Positions 35,230-47,610 of a DNA stretch of 64,000 nt are shown here, one piece after another. Within the stretch, counting starts at the first letter, position 1; the number at the start of each line of letters is the position of its first letter. This DNA is from Leptodactylus fallax (taxonomy: Eukaryota > Chordata > Amphibia > Anura > Leptodactylidae): contig CAMRHE010000012.1 in NCBI GenBank assembly GCA_947044405.1, forward strand, positions 8,428,001 through 8,492,000, in the 5' to 3' direction. The notes under the pieces are model-generated. The model made no database searches and had not been told where the DNA came from. It saw nothing but the letters and a program-made list of their open reading frames with translations. A program made the translations under genes and the position numbers.

Positions 35230-36780
35230 CACTGTGTTCCAAATTATTATGCAAATAATATTTTCTCATATTTTCCAAAATTACCTATATGAATTGCAGT
35301 CATTGTAATTTTCCAGTCATCAACAATTCGAGTATAATTGAAAGGTTTTTGAACAAACAGTATATTTAAAAAAAAATAAACACTCAAAATGCATGTTTTA
35401 AATTATTATGCACAGCAGAATTTGCAACCTTTTCATTTTTATTAAGAACAAAAAAATGGTCATTGTGAAATTATAAGCATTAGCAGGTTATTACAAATTG
35501 AAATCAAACAGTTTTCAAGCCAAAACTTTATTCGAGGTGATGTTACATTTGCACATAGGACCCCTTGTTCGAAAGAAGCTTCTGAACTCTCTCGTCCATT
35601 GAATTTGTCAGTTTTTGGATGGTTTCTGCTTCAATTGTTTTGCATGAGGACAGAATACCCTCCCAGAGCTGTTGCTTAGATGTGAACTGCCTCCCGCCAT
35701 CATAGACACTCCTTTTGATGATGCTCCAGAGGTTCTCAATGGGGTTGAGGTCAGGGGAGCATGGGGGCCACACCATAAGTTTGTCCCCTTTTATGCCCAT
35801 AGCAGCCAGAGATGCAGATGTGTTATTTGCAGCATGAGACGGTGCATTATCATGCATGAAAATGATCTTTCTGCGGAATGCATGGTTCTTCTTCTTGAAC
35901 CATGGCAGGAAGTGCTGTTTGAGAAACTCCACATACATTATGGAGTTCATCTTTACCCCTTCAGGGATCCTAAAGGGGCCGACAATCTCTCTCCCCATGA
36001 TTCCAGCCCAAAACATTACTCCACCTCCTCCTTGTTGGCGCCGAAGCCGTGTTTGCATGGGGTGTCCATCAACAAGCCATCCTCCACTCCATCCATCTGG
36101 ACCATTGAGCGTTGCACGGCACTCATCAGTGAACAAAACAGTTTTGAAGTCAGTCTTCATGTATTGTTTGGCCCACTGGAGCCGTTTCTGCTTGTGTGCA
36201 GTGGATAGAGAAGGTCGACAGGATGGCTTACGCACAGCTGCAAACCTCTGAAGGACCCTGCATCTTGTTGTTCGGGAGACGTTGGAGGCACCAGCAGCTT
36301 CAAAAACTTGTCTGCTGCTATGACAAGGCATTTTTGAAGCTGCTCTTTTAACCTGACGTAATTGCCTGTTGAAAAGAGTCCTCAATTTTCCCTTATCAGC
36401 ACGCACACGTGTGTGCTGTGAATCAGCTACATACTTCTTGATTGTGCGATGATCACGATGAAGTGTCTTGGCAATGTTGATTGTAGTCATGCCTTGACCT
36501 AAACACTCCACAATTTGTTGCTTCTCAGCAGCCGACACATCCTTTTTCTTTCCCATTTTGGCTGAAAATGTAGGCTGCTTAATAATGTGGGACAGCCTTC
36601 TTAAGTAGTCTTGCCTTTAATTAGGCACACCTGCCAAACTAATTAGCACAGGTGTCTGCAATTGCTTTCAGTGATATAAAGAGCCCTGACACACATCACC
36701 ATCAATGAGTTTAACTGACAAACAAAAAAATTCTTACCTTATCACTCCTAAACACTTTTTGCATAATTTGGAACACAGTG
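35230..36780 (-). mobile_element. Complete Tc1/mariner element (DD37E)
   Basis: A 1551-base element flanked by TA (35228-35229 and 36781-36782). Both ends start CACTGTGTTCCAAATTAT; the left copy continues TATGCAAAT, and the right lacks one ATT. Inverted repeats are short (about 18-25 bases). A further AATTATTATGCA lies subterminally at 35402. It carries one open transposase on the minus strand. Confidence 0.93.
35543..36556 (-). CDS. Tc1/mariner transposase, DD37E (337 aa)
   Basis: Transposase with an N-terminal helix-turn-helix region beginning MGKKKDVSAAEK (helices about 8-42). The catalytic triad is D144 (FTDEC), D236 (MHDNAPSH) and E274 (SPDLNPIENLW). The D236-E274 spacing is 37 residues, longer than the 34 of classic Tc1, which places it in the vertebrate DD37E group (called TRT in the literature). 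Length is normal and there is no stop or frameshift. The GRPRK motif of the other two transposases here is absent. The antisense strand is open for 178 codons in one frame, which is a shadow. Whether it is active is unknown, but nothing visible disables it. Confidence 0.93.
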   Translation of the reverse strand: MGKKKDVSAAEKQQIVECLGQGMTTINIAKTLHRDHRTIKKYVADSQHTRVRADKGKLRTLFNRQLRQVKRAASKMPCHSSRQVFEAAGASNVSRTTRCRVLQRFAAVRKPSCRPSLSTAHKQKRLQWAKQYMKTDFKTVLFTDECRATLNGPDGWSGGWLVDGHPMQTRLRRQQGGGGVMFWAGIMGREIVGPFRIPEGVKMNSIMYVEFLKQHFLPWFKKKNHAFRRKIIFMHDNAPSHAANNTSASLAAMGIKGDKLMVWPPCSPDLNPIENLWSIIKRSVYDGGRQFTSKQQLWEGILSSCKTIEAETIQKLTNSMDERVQKLLSNKGSYVQM

Positions 36781-36782
36781 TA

Positions 36783-38198
36783 TTCACTGTATACATATTA
36801 TCTTATCACAAGCAACTGTTACTGAAGAGCCAAAAGTGAGTGTTAACTTTTGATTAGTAATGGTAACCATATCAGAGCTGCTACAGTATGTTAATGACTT
36901 TGTTGGTGAACTTCATGGTTAATTAAATCCCCACTAAATATGTAACATTTGCCACACTCTTTTCATGATTTATTTATTTATCATAACATTGACCCATTAA
37001 GGTGATACACCTCGAAGAGGGCAATGGCTGTGTTACATGAATATTTTACAGGGGCCTGCAGATTATTTTACTCTTGGAGATTATGTCTTGACAGATGAAC
37101 CCAGCTCTAAGAGATTGTAAGAGTAGAATAGGAACTGCATGTAGAGGATGTCTTGTGTACGATTACTTTATACTTTTGCCTATTTTGACTATCAAAAAAC
37201 TTTATGTTTTGAAAATTAGTTTTCCATGTTTTTTTTATCAAAATAAATTTAACATTTCCTACATGAGGACATGTTGTCAAAAGCCACCATCATCCTATCA
37301 ATGCAATTGATTTCATACAAGGCCATAATGATTTTTTTTACTATTGGGTTCTGTATGAATCCAGCAGAAAAAAAAAATAATGTTGCATGTTCCATTGGAC
37401 TCTGTATGTACAAAATTACAGTATTCTTCCATAAAAGTATTGCTTCTAGAAGACAACCTATCTATGCGTAAAGCACCTGATGGAGTCTGTACATCTGAAG
37501 AAGGCCATTCTGATCCAGCCTGAAATATAGCTTAATGTTTGTAAGGATCATTTGTGTAGTGAATCTGTATGCTGGAGGTATGGGGGTAAGAGCAGCCTCT
37601 ATTCTTCATGGAGTCCTGTTCATTAATCATTCTGTGACCATGACAAAGGTTGAATATGTTACCAGATGGTCACAGTCTAAACAGTAAAGATTATAGCAAA
37701 CACCGGGGAAGCCTTTATGATATGCCACACTGAATTCATTCCCTTTAAGCATTATTAAACATACATGTGTACAGATCTGGGCTCCTATAATCAATCAGGC
37801 TGTACAAGCTTGCGTGACTTGGACTGTACTAATCCTTATACTTAATATTCAACATTTGCTATTTTTGTATGTTAATTATCATACTATTACAGTACTGTCA
37901 AAGGATTTCATTCCCATACATTATCATATTCCAAATAAATTCTAAGATATTTTTCCACCAAGATTTTTTTTTTCCAGTTTCCTCAGATCTTGCAATTTGG
38001 CTGCTGTGATCATGTGACTATAGTTTAGCTACAGTGACTACAGAGAGTCTAAGACACACCTCAGGTTTTATCATTGGTACAGGCTGCCCCTCTCTTCTCC
38101 TCCCTACAGTTCTACCTACTCAGATTGGCAGCTATGTATAAATATAGATGTTAGTGCATAGATAGCAGATTTTCAGGACAACAAAGGCACAATGATTA
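36783..38198. other. Unannotated intronic stretch
   Basis: No gene or element recognised. Confidence 0.4.
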
Positions 38199-38467
38199 TT
38201 AGGTCTGGGCCCTATGTTGCATAAATGTTGTAATTTGGCCGTGGTAGAAACACTGCAGAAAAAAATGCGGCGTTTTATAGTACCTGCAAAGTGGATGGGA
38301 TTCTGACTTATCCCATCCACACATTGCAGAAAAATATCTGCAGCGGAAATGCTGCGATTTTAAAAAAACATTGCGTCAATTATACCTACATAAATGCTGG
38401 CGTTTCTACCGCGGTCTTTTCCGCAGCACTTTTTAGCTGTGGCTCACTACGTGGGGCCTTAGCCTAA
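38199..38467. mobile_element. MITE with AAGGCCCCACG inverted ends
   Basis: The left end TTAGGTCTGGGCCCTATG mirrors the right end, which reads TTAGGCTAAGGCCCCACG on the minus strand. The interior has GCAGAAAAA...GCGG text and its complement. It is related to 8283-8448. Non-coding. Confidence 0.65.
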
Positions 38468-39559
38468 AGTAGAGTTTGCAAAACAAGAACATCAGGTAAA
38501 TGCCATACATGTGCTGAGTTGAAGAGGAAGCCTGGAGGTTTGCTTCATCACATTATTCAAATCCTTATATGACTGAAGCAGAATCTGACCATGCAATTGT
38601 AACCATGTACGTAACAAACATCATACAGAACAACTACAATAGTAACTGATAGTCGCTATATCTATGGTGCAAAACTATTTGGTTCTAACTGATATAGAAC
38701 CAATATGCTTTATTTTTGTACATATTGATTTCTTTGAAATATTACTATTGTATTCTTGACATACTTTCATAAAAGCAAAATGTGCCTATGAAGTATATTA
38801 GTATTACATATTAACATTCTCTTTAATATGTGTATATATCTGCTGATCAAGATAACAGGTCTGGACCCAAACATACTTGCTTCAATCTAGTTCAATCTGA
38901 AACCAAAAATGGTATTGTTACTGCAACAATACAATGAAAGATTATTCTAATCTGAGAGAATGAACAAGACGATTCCTAACACAAAACGTATAGGCGCACG
39001 ACACATCTACAATTGTGACTGAATTGCTCGCTGCTTGCAGTAAAACAGATTGTGTTAACTTATAACTTTAATTCAGAAAATGGCAGATATTCATTACACA
39101 TTATAGATTCCACCTAATCCCTAAGTACAACATTTACAGCAGACTAATACTATTATTAGTGATTATTGTTTAATTATACAACTTCTTGTAGCGTATAATT
39201 TCTGCTTGAGCCATATGTTTTAGAACATAGCAAAATCATATCCTACACACATATGCCCATAATGGATGAGGAGGCCAGTTAGAGAGGTTGAACTAGTCAC
39301 ATGGGGGGGGATTTTGTTTTCATTGAGACTGCAGGCAAATTTTAACAAGCCTTAACACTATAAAACAAAAAACAATACAAAGCATTGTCGGCTGAAAAGC
39401 TGCACATACATTTTTAGCCATTGTGTCTTCCGTGCCAAAGTGTTGCAATAATTAAATACTGTTGAACTAACATCATTGTGTATTTCAATAACCACAGGGA
39501 ACTGTTTAAGTGCATCTTGACTGGGAGTTTACACTGGTCCCCCCACCGCTGTTTATATA
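38468..39559. other. Unannotated intronic stretch
   Basis: A G8 run lies at 39303-39310. No gene is supported. Confidence 0.4.
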
Positions 39560-39920
39560 CAGAACTAACATAAACAGAGGCCGTCTGTCCTTGAGCGGTT
39601 TCAGCGAGCCACCTCTGGGACCTCAGACATGGGACAGCTGTGGGAGGATTAGATACTCTAGCTGGCTTTTTTCATAGCAGCAGGTAAAACATCACCAACC
39701 CACCCACAACTTATCCATCTACACAGAGGCCTGACCGCTTTTCCTGTAATTTATCTTATCATTCTGACAGCCAGGCATCCATCAAGTTAAAGGCGGCAAT
39801 GACTTACAAGCTCATTACTGTGCTTATGTTTAATGGTGGCCTCAAGTCTCATTTGCTCGGCATGGACAGACATGTAAATGCAGAATTAATAAGACTGATA
39901 TGTCAAGTGTGAAATAGGGG
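39560..39920. other. Repeat-free segment, possible conserved noncoding element
   Basis: About 360 bases of balanced composition with no repeat signature and no coding frame, between AT-rich flanks. It is the best-looking candidate here for a conserved intronic regulatory element, but this is an impression of composition only. Confidence 0.25.
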
Positions 39921-40312
39921 AAATAATATTATTAGACATGGATTTACTGTGAACATACTATCATTTATCATTCCATTCATTATGGAAGAAGGCAGCGGCA
40001 TAGGTAGTTATAGTATCACTAAGTCTTTGCAAGAGCAATCCTTGGGTAACAAAATAGAAAAATCTGTCATATTCAGTAAAGAGCTTGTTCTATCAGGGAT
40101 AACCCATGTTTATATGAGGGGATCCGCCAATCAGGATTTTTCTCTGTGATCCAGAAAATAGAGCCGCTAACAAGCAGCAGTTCTGACATTTACAGCTATT
40201 GATGACTACCATGTAATACCACAGTACATTTCCACTACAGAGAAAATGGACAACAAATGGTCTCAGGAGCTGGACCTGCGGCAATTAACTAAATGCCATC
40301 TTGGTTTAACAA

Positions 40313-40620
40313 TTAAAGGGATTGTCTGTAATAAGACAAGCCCTTAAACACAGCCATACAAACAAATATTTGGTCATGATTACATGAATAATGGAAATTT
40401 TTTTGGGATATGCCATCACTTTATGATTATAAAATTATCTTGAGACCGGAGAACCCCTTTAAATGGAACTGTGCTGCAGGTCCCTCACACATCCAGAAGG
40501 GGCTGCAGCACTGAATCAGTGCAGTGGCCCCTTTATTCACGGGATCAGTGGGGGTCCCAGGGATTAGTCCCCTACTGATCATAAAGTGACGGCATATCCT
40601 AAAAATTATATTTGTTAAGT
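40313..40620. mobile_element. Cluster of TTAA-type MITE fragments
   Basis: TTAAAGGGATTGTCTG at 40313 and GAACCCCTTTAA ending at 40462 frame a 150-base unit. An inverted pair GGATATGCCATCACTTTATG (40407) / ATAAAGTGACGGCATATCC (40581) spans beyond it, so at least two related elements are nested or rearranged. Non-coding. Confidence 0.6.
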
Positions 40621-42540
40621 TGTATTTCTGGTTTATTTATACTGTAAATACTCCAGAGCTCATAGCAGCACAGTATCTCACAGATATATGTCATGAGTCA
40701 GATGTTCCCTGGTAAAGAAGCATTCTCACATATATTACTGAAGGTCTGGTGTTTACAGTTCAGGTTTAGGCCTGCCTTACCTACATATGGTCACACACAT
40801 TAAAATCCAATTATACCGTCTGCCTCAAGAATAACAGTGTCTGTTGTAAGTATTCAGCAACAATTGACTTTTGCAATAGAGATGTCAAGATATTCTGTAT
40901 ATGATTTATTAACATTGATTCATTTGTGAACTCTATGAATTTTATGCACAACATTAGCTAATTGGATTAACATAATGAAATGTACTGACATAGAAAAAGT
41001 ACAACTGACTGGGCTGCTTATAATATAAGGAATACAACTCCAGCCTGGATTGATAAATTATGGTCAATATAAGGAGTTCTTCCCATATTCAATGCCGTAA
41101 CTGCATTATAGTGACCAGATTAAATTAGTTCCATATATCAATAGTATGTCCACTGTCACTTCAAGAGCCTACACAGATCTGGAGCCAATTCCCTTCTCGT
41201 GGAGCCACACGTTCCAAAAAAGAGGATTTTTTTTTTTGCTGTATTTTTGAGTCAACGTTAGGAGCGGATTTGGGAGTATAAGTGCTTCTTTTTTATTTCC
41301 CATTCATTTTAAAGCTACTTCTCACTATTATTTTTTCTTTGCGACATCATTTTTTTGTGCATTAGAATATTTTACAATCTTTGGAGATCTGCAAAAAGCA
41401 CACTACCTGAATGACAATCATCTCTAATCGTACAGACTGAGAAACAGAAAAACCAAGCGGCTTGTCACCCATGAGAAGACATGCAGGTTTTAATTTCACC
41501 ATTCAGTATTCTGATCCGTCAATTAAGTGAGATGCTAAAGCAGAAGGTAACAGTAAGTTCAATGTATGTAACTTACCACCACAGAATTAATTGCAGATAT
41601 CTATCTGCTGTACGGTTTGCATTACTTAAATATGAGAACCTCAGAGTTATTTTCACCATCTAAAGGAATAAAATCCTTCTAATTCTACAGGTAATCACAT
41701 AAGAATTGTTATAATATAGTAAGCTTTGTATGCAGTGAAATTATGAAAATGTTACAAAAAGAAACTAAATTTCTATTGACAAAGTAAATCAAAAAGTAGT
41801 TATTTGGAACAAGCAGTTAAGGACTGTTAATATAACCAGTAAGCAGGGCTCGCACTCTACACTGTATATTTAAGGAATACATTACAATTACAGCGACATT
41901 ACAAATGCTTATTGCAAATACTAAGAAGTTTACAATTATTGGTCATAGTATGAGCATGTCTTATAGAATGAAAATAACCAATCAATGTTTTTTTCCCTAT
42001 GAAGTATACAAAGTGGGATGATTTAGTTCTCTAGTCTAGACAATATTAGGGAGTTGTTAGGAACTAAGACATACACTCCACATAGGACATCAGGGACAGT
42101 GTCATAACATATGCTTTTGAGTTTATTGATAGAGATCATATTTGTGGATTAGGGATGCTTACATAGACCCCTTTATGCTCTCTCACTGGGAAAGAGAACT
42201 ATCTCACTAGTGCCATCAATTGGAGTTAATTCCCTTTAAGTCAATGTCTGACTCTGGGTTAGACCCAGTACTAACCCAAATGTAGAAAACTATAGAACAG
42301 TCCTGTTGGCATCAATACTTTGTATATGGAAGAGTTCATTACAAATGTATTGTGCTGTGATGTCACCTTATGTAAGATGATGTGTTGAATGACTAGCCGA
42401 ATGTAGTAGCGAAAGGTGATCAGTACAATTGATGTGCTCAGAATGGGGTCCGATACTAACCCTTATCATCTGTGTGAGTTAGAAAGGAGATTTATAGAAT
42501 ACCAGTCTATTGTCTTCCCTTAAAAAAAACAGTAATAACT
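40621..42540. other. Unannotated intronic stretch
   Basis: The 42202-42245 segment is a diverged copy of the repeat seen at 23140-23185. No gene is seen. Confidence 0.4.
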
Positions 42541-42711
42541 AAGGGTATGGGCACATTTAGGTTTTGTGGATGCAGTTTTTGAAGTCAAAACCATATTGAA
42601 AAAAAAGAGAAGTAGCACCTGCCCTTTATATGTTTCTCCCTTTATGAGTCACACATAATCGGTTTCATAAACTGCATCAACAAAACCTGAACATGTGTCT
42701 GTACCCTCATG
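42541..42711. mobile_element. MITE with GGGTAYRGRCAC ends
   Basis: AGGGTATGGGCACATTTAGG at the left matches AGGGTACAGACACATGTTCA on the other strand at the right, and GGTTTTGTGGATGCAGTTT is also mirrored. About 170 bases, non-coding. It may be related to the 61921-62134 element. Confidence 0.65.
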
Positions 42712-42986
42712 GTTTTCCTAGTAGCTGCCATCAGAGATCATTAATCAGGATCTTTGATAAACTCGCCAGATTTAGAATGACCCTGTCATTTGACCCTCAC
42801 TAACTAAATTGGATGTAATCTGACTGATGAGACAATTGAATCTAATGGCCAGACTGCTGCTGACTGTTAGGATCCAAGCTGTATGACACGTAGATCAAAA
42901 CTCCTGCAGATTTACTTTTGTTGCATTTTGTAAACTGTACACATTAACAGGAATAATAAAGCTTATCAAAGCGTTCCCTCTACTAG

Positions 42987-43290
42987 TTAAGCTTTATTAC
43001 CAACATATAAGCTGGTACCCTGGAGCCCTAAAGTTTACCTTTATAGAGCACAGCTGGGGAGGCAGAAACTCTCATTCCTCTGCCTCCTCAGCTGACCCTC
43101 CGATTCCTGGTCACATGACTGACACTGCTCTACTCAAAGGATCTGTGGCCGTAGCAGAGAGTGACCTCAGACACAACCAAAGCAGCTGCAGGGGAACAGT
43201 GCTCTCACAGTTCCGTCACACCGTTGTTGTCTACAAAGGTAGACTTTGAGGCTCAGGGGCACCAGCTCATACATCAGTAGTAAAGCTTAA
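42987..43290. mobile_element. TTAA-ended foldback element
   Basis: The left TTAAGCTTTATTACCAACAT and the right (minus strand) TTAAGCTTTACTACTGATGT match, and similarity extends about 70 bases (GAGCTGGT...CCTGAGCC). 304 bases, non-coding. The terminal sequence differs from the TTAAAGG group, so it is a separate family with the same target. Confidence 0.7.
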
Positions 43291-45485
43291 CCAGTGCAGG
43301 GAATGCAGTGGTAAGCATTATTAGTCCCTGGATAAACTCTGTAACTTCAACTATGCACTATGATCATAGAACTGAATATTTTGAAAAGCTTTTATTTTCT
43401 TATACAAGTTGGTCGGCAGAGTAAAGCTTTATTGAGATGAGCTCTGTTCCTTTATGCCACCAGTAAACGTGGGAATAAGTTGGAAACCAAAACGCCTCTT
43501 CCCACAACTAAGGATTTTTTGAAGATTTAAATTGACTTGGACTCCTTTACACAGCCAATAAAAATACCAATACAGTCCCGCAGTAGCTTCCATAATATAT
43601 TGTAAAAAGTGCAAAGAGCAAAAAAAATAATCCGCCATATAATAATAATACAGCTAAGTAATGTTTCCTATAACCACCTTGTCAGGAATGTGTAACCAAC
43701 ATTAAAGAACAAATACCAGTGCTAACTAAAACATATTGGTCAAATGTTTCCTACACCCCCACACCATTGACTTCCGTTTGTTCTAACTTCAAATCCAAAA
43801 TGAACATTGCAATTTAAATGTTATTTCATGTTAATGTACTTTGTAATTTTGTGCCACCGCAAAATGCTAGATATGTTTTCTTGTTCCTGTGAGCGACCCA
43901 TATACGCTATACTGTAATATTACTTAGCTCCTGCCACCAAATCATTGTGTGCACATATCATAGTAAAAATGTAAAACACAAAATACATGATGAGATGTGT
44001 TAAAATAGCAATATTCTGTAGCACAGTGACAAAAATACATAGAAAGAGTAAACAGGTATAAGTGGTGGTAAGCGAAAGCTAAAGGAGACTTATCTAATCT
44101 TTAGAGAAAAAAACTAGTGAATATAATGTTATATACCCGAGCCTGATACTCTATATATGTGCACCTTTGGAGTCACAGTGGCTCCACTATCCTATCCTTT
44201 TTAAGGGGTTGTTACATAAACATAACCCCTTTTTAGGAAGAAGCCATTTAACCAACAATCAGTTATATTACCTATTAGCTACTAGTTTAGAACAGAAGGA
44301 AGAAGACAAAAGGAACAATGGCAGAAGAATGTCTCAGAAATAAATGGAATGAAAATGGTTGTATAAAGAAACACATGCATTATCATAAAATGGTCAACAT
44401 TTATGGTCTAGTTCTGAAAGTTGAAGACTTAGAGTTCTTGTATTAGCTAATACTGTATGTCCATGTGGATGAGAAATGGCTGTGGTGGGTTATTCTACCA
44501 AGATCAATTACGAAATACTTAAAGGAAGAACATTGTGCTGACTCAGTGGGTATGTAAACCCTATGATTAATGGAGCAAACCACTGTTAAAAAAATGGTAA
44601 GTTCTTAGGTCACCCACCAAGGGAGATAACTGTACTCCCTCAAACTAAATTTACTATGCCACCTCATGTCCTCCCCCCTTCCCAACCATACAGAAACGCA
44701 CACACATAAACACATTCTTCTTCTGCCTGAGGCGCCTTTGTGCTTCTCCAGGCATATTCTGTCATATTTGTAATATGTCTTGAGAATTTTTGGCAACTTG
44801 CCTAGTGAACTGCAATTGCTGATCGCTTATAATTTGTCATTTAATAACAGTTCAATACAGATCAGGAACAACTTATTAATTTTTTACCCTATTACTGTGC
44901 TTACAGTAATGACTTGCTAGAATTATACACCAGTCTTTCAGCTGCGTCAATGATGTCTTTAGGTTAAGAATGCATATGCAGCACAGATGTAGCCTACACT
45001 TTAATGTTTCCATATGTAATAAATTTAAGAAAAAAAAATAGCTATAAACATATTTTGAAGCTGCTCCATTCTAAATTCATTTACTTTTTCTTACACGTTT
45101 ATTTACTTCATTTTTCAATGTCTTTTTCAATATAAAGAATCAAAATATTTTCCTTTATAATGGGAGTCAAAGGGGAATGCATGTATCTGTATGGTATACA
45201 GGAGGGGTTAAACATTCAGTATACACAGTACGTCAGGATATGCCCTGGCATAAATGTCGAACATGGTGTGATCACATAAATAATATGCTGCTGACACTGG
45301 TGAACTTTTCATTAGAAGATAAAGCTCTGTCACACTTAAACTGGGTTGTGCCACCATATCCACAACATAGGGTGATCATTTTTTTTATTCTATTGGATGG
45401 GATCCCACTTCCGGAACCCCAAGAATCACAAGAAGGTGATGTTGTATCATCCAATCTTTATGAGACTCACAAAGGTAGCTATGTG
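43291..45485. other. Unannotated intronic stretch
   Basis: At 44200-44235 two MITE-like ends (TTAAGGGGTTGTT and AACCCCTTTTTAGG) face each other. No gene is supported. Confidence 0.4.
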
Positions 45486-45884
45486 CAGTGCTCATCTATC
45501 TTCTCCTTGCCCAAAGACATATGAGACTGTAACACTAATCAAATGGGGGACTCAGGACCTCTGTTCTCATGACTGGTGGGTGTCCCAGGGGCTAGTATGG
45601 ATAGATAATAAGTATTCCTATGAACACCCTCCATAACATCACAGACTACATGCCCAAACTACTCTCCCCTTCATCTCCTTTCAGTACAGTGCTCATATAT
45701 ATTCTTCTGTCCCAAGACATATGTGACTGCCACTGCAATTAAATGGGGACTCAAGACCTCTGATTTCATGACTGGTGGAGGGTCCCAGGGGCTAGTGTGG
45801 ATAGGTAATAAGTATTCCTATGCACTCCCTCCATAACAATTTCAGGCTATATGTCCAACTTACTCTCCCCTGCCCCTTCTTATG
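45486..45884. repeat. Two-copy tandem duplication, ~200-bp period
   Basis: CAGTGCTCATCTATCTTCT...CCCAAAGACATATGAGACTG (45486) is repeated as CAGTGCTCATATATATTCTT...CCAAGACATATGTGACTG (45687). GGGGCTAGTATGGATAG (45589) pairs with GGGGCTAGTGTGGATAG (45789). Copies differ by scattered substitutions and small indels, so the duplication is not recent. Confidence 0.85.
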
Positions 45885-46152
45885 TTTCCTTCTATTGTCA
45901 TCCAGTCAAGTGACCCTTGTTCATCCATTCTCTCATATGGGTATACACTCAATGTCTATAATTAGAATATTCCTTTATCGCACCATGCAACTGTATGAGC
46001 AGAACATTATCTGGAATGATTGTCATTCTCTCAATGTAACAAGAATGTTTCTATTCACTAAGAACTCTTGAAAATGAGTAATGTAATCGCACTGAAAGAA
46101 AGCTGAAAACTTTTTCATTGTACCACAATTAAATTTTATTTGTATAAAAGTG

Positions 46153-46180
46153 AAAAAAAAAAAAAAAAAAAAAAAAAAAA
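46153..46180. repeat. Poly-A tract
   Basis: 28 uninterrupted A residues. No retrogene or SINE body is recognisable upstream. Confidence 0.95.
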
Positions 46181-47068
46181 CACGTTTCCAATCAAAAACC
46201 CAATAAAATTAATGAAACAGAAAAAATGCCCCTTTGCTCGACTCACATTAGAAGTATTTTTTTCTGAACCTTCATACATTACTCTAGTGGTCTTCTACTG
46301 CTGAAGAAACAGCTACAAAATAAATAACACCGCAGCACCGAACAAGAAGAAATAGAATAGGTGTCTATGCTGGCAGAATAATAATGTACTTTAACTATAG
46401 GTAATATTTGTAAATAGTGCGGTTTAGCAGAGTGCATAGTGATGGCAAATAGGACTTTGGGAAAAGGTCACTGTGAACATTAATCCCTTCTCAAAGGCAT
46501 TCACTAACTAACTGATCAATGGCACTGCCTTCCTCACAAATCCAGCTGAACTGCATGGTATGCACGGTGCTTTGTTTCTGCAATGTGCTTGAATGCACAA
46601 ATTAGAAGGCGCTTGAGAAAGGGAAAAGCTTTCATGACCATAGCAATGAATTTTAAGCTTTTATATACTGTAAAGAGCATATTCTCTATGCGTTATTTCT
46701 CAATTATCTGAAACATTTAATTAGCAATTCTGTTGCTCCCTCCTTCTCTGAATACGCTACCAGTCATTATTACTCTGAGCTTTTTAGAATAAGCCTTGTC
46801 TGAATAAAACTCAGAGAATGCATCTGTGGCTGTAAACATTCTCATAATCTAATTGCATCTTCAAGAGGCGCGGCCATGTCCATCCATTACATGTACAGCC
46901 CATAGAATTTAACAGGAACTCTGTACAACAGTTAGTGCCACAGCAGGCGCAATGGAACACTTGGTGTTATGTTCCCAGTTTATGGCCAATTGTTGGGGGG
47001 CCCAGCAGGGTGACACTTTATCATTAGCTTACTGTCTAGAAGAAAAATAACAAAAGTCGACAACCCCT
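46181..47068. other. Unannotated intronic stretch
   Basis: About 46690-46870 is repeat-free and of moderate composition. CAACCCCTTTAA ending at 47072 is a lone MITE right end. No gene is seen. Confidence 0.35.
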
Positions 47069-47497
47069 TTAAAGGCCAATAAAAAGCATTTAAAGAATGC
47101 TGTAAAAATATATTTTTTTACAGGGAGTCTGTCAGCAGTATGTCAGCAAATGAGGGGGAAAGTGTTTTGGAATGTGTCTTAACTTGTCTGAGCTGTGTTC
47201 TCAGCTCTAGATTCCAATGCACATCGCTTTTCCCTTCATTTACATATGATGATCACTAGGTTCCTAATGCCTGTTCCAGAGCGGTTTGGCAGGAAAGGTC
47301 ATCATGCAAGGTGTACTATCACTCCATTCAAGTCTATAGGACTAACGGAGATAGCTAAGTAGACCAAAGGGTGTGCAAAACATAGGGTAAAAATGCTGAA
47401 GTGAAAACTAAGACAAAGGGCTCATTTTTTTCTTCCCTAACTGTAGTAGAAAATCTGTGCATGGCACTCCTACTGTGAACCATTTGTGGAGGTAAAA

Positions 47498-47498
<1 letters not shown>
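47069..47498. mobile_element. Fragments of TTAA-type MITEs
   Basis: GGGAGTCTGTCAGCAGTATG at 47125 closely matches the end of the element at 48308, and the following text has related interior phrases, but no matching right end is clear. Confidence 0.45.
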
Positions 47499-47534
<36 letters not shown>

Positions 47535-47610
47535 TTTATTTATATAGTGTCAACAAATTCCGCAGCACTGTACAATTTGTAGGGTTCAAGTACAGACAAA
47601 AACGATATAT
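47499..47610 (-). mobile_element. L2-type LINE/SINE 3' tail with (AAT)n
   Basis: An (ATA)n microsatellite (47499-47533) followed by TTTATATAGTGTCAACAAAT and TCCGCAGCACTGTACAA is the complement of the GTACAGTGCTGCGGA...CACTATATAAATAAA tail shared by the L2-type LINE and the SINE in this window. 5' truncated with no coding sequence. Confidence 0.7.

Noticed and set aside
35672..36208. 178-codon plus-strand open frame
   Set aside because: It lies antisense inside the DD37E transposase gene and has no protein-like motif; it is a shadow of that gene.
46153..46180. Poly-A tail of a processed retrocopy
   Set aside because: No retrocopy or SINE body is recognisable on either side, so only a simple A tract is claimed.
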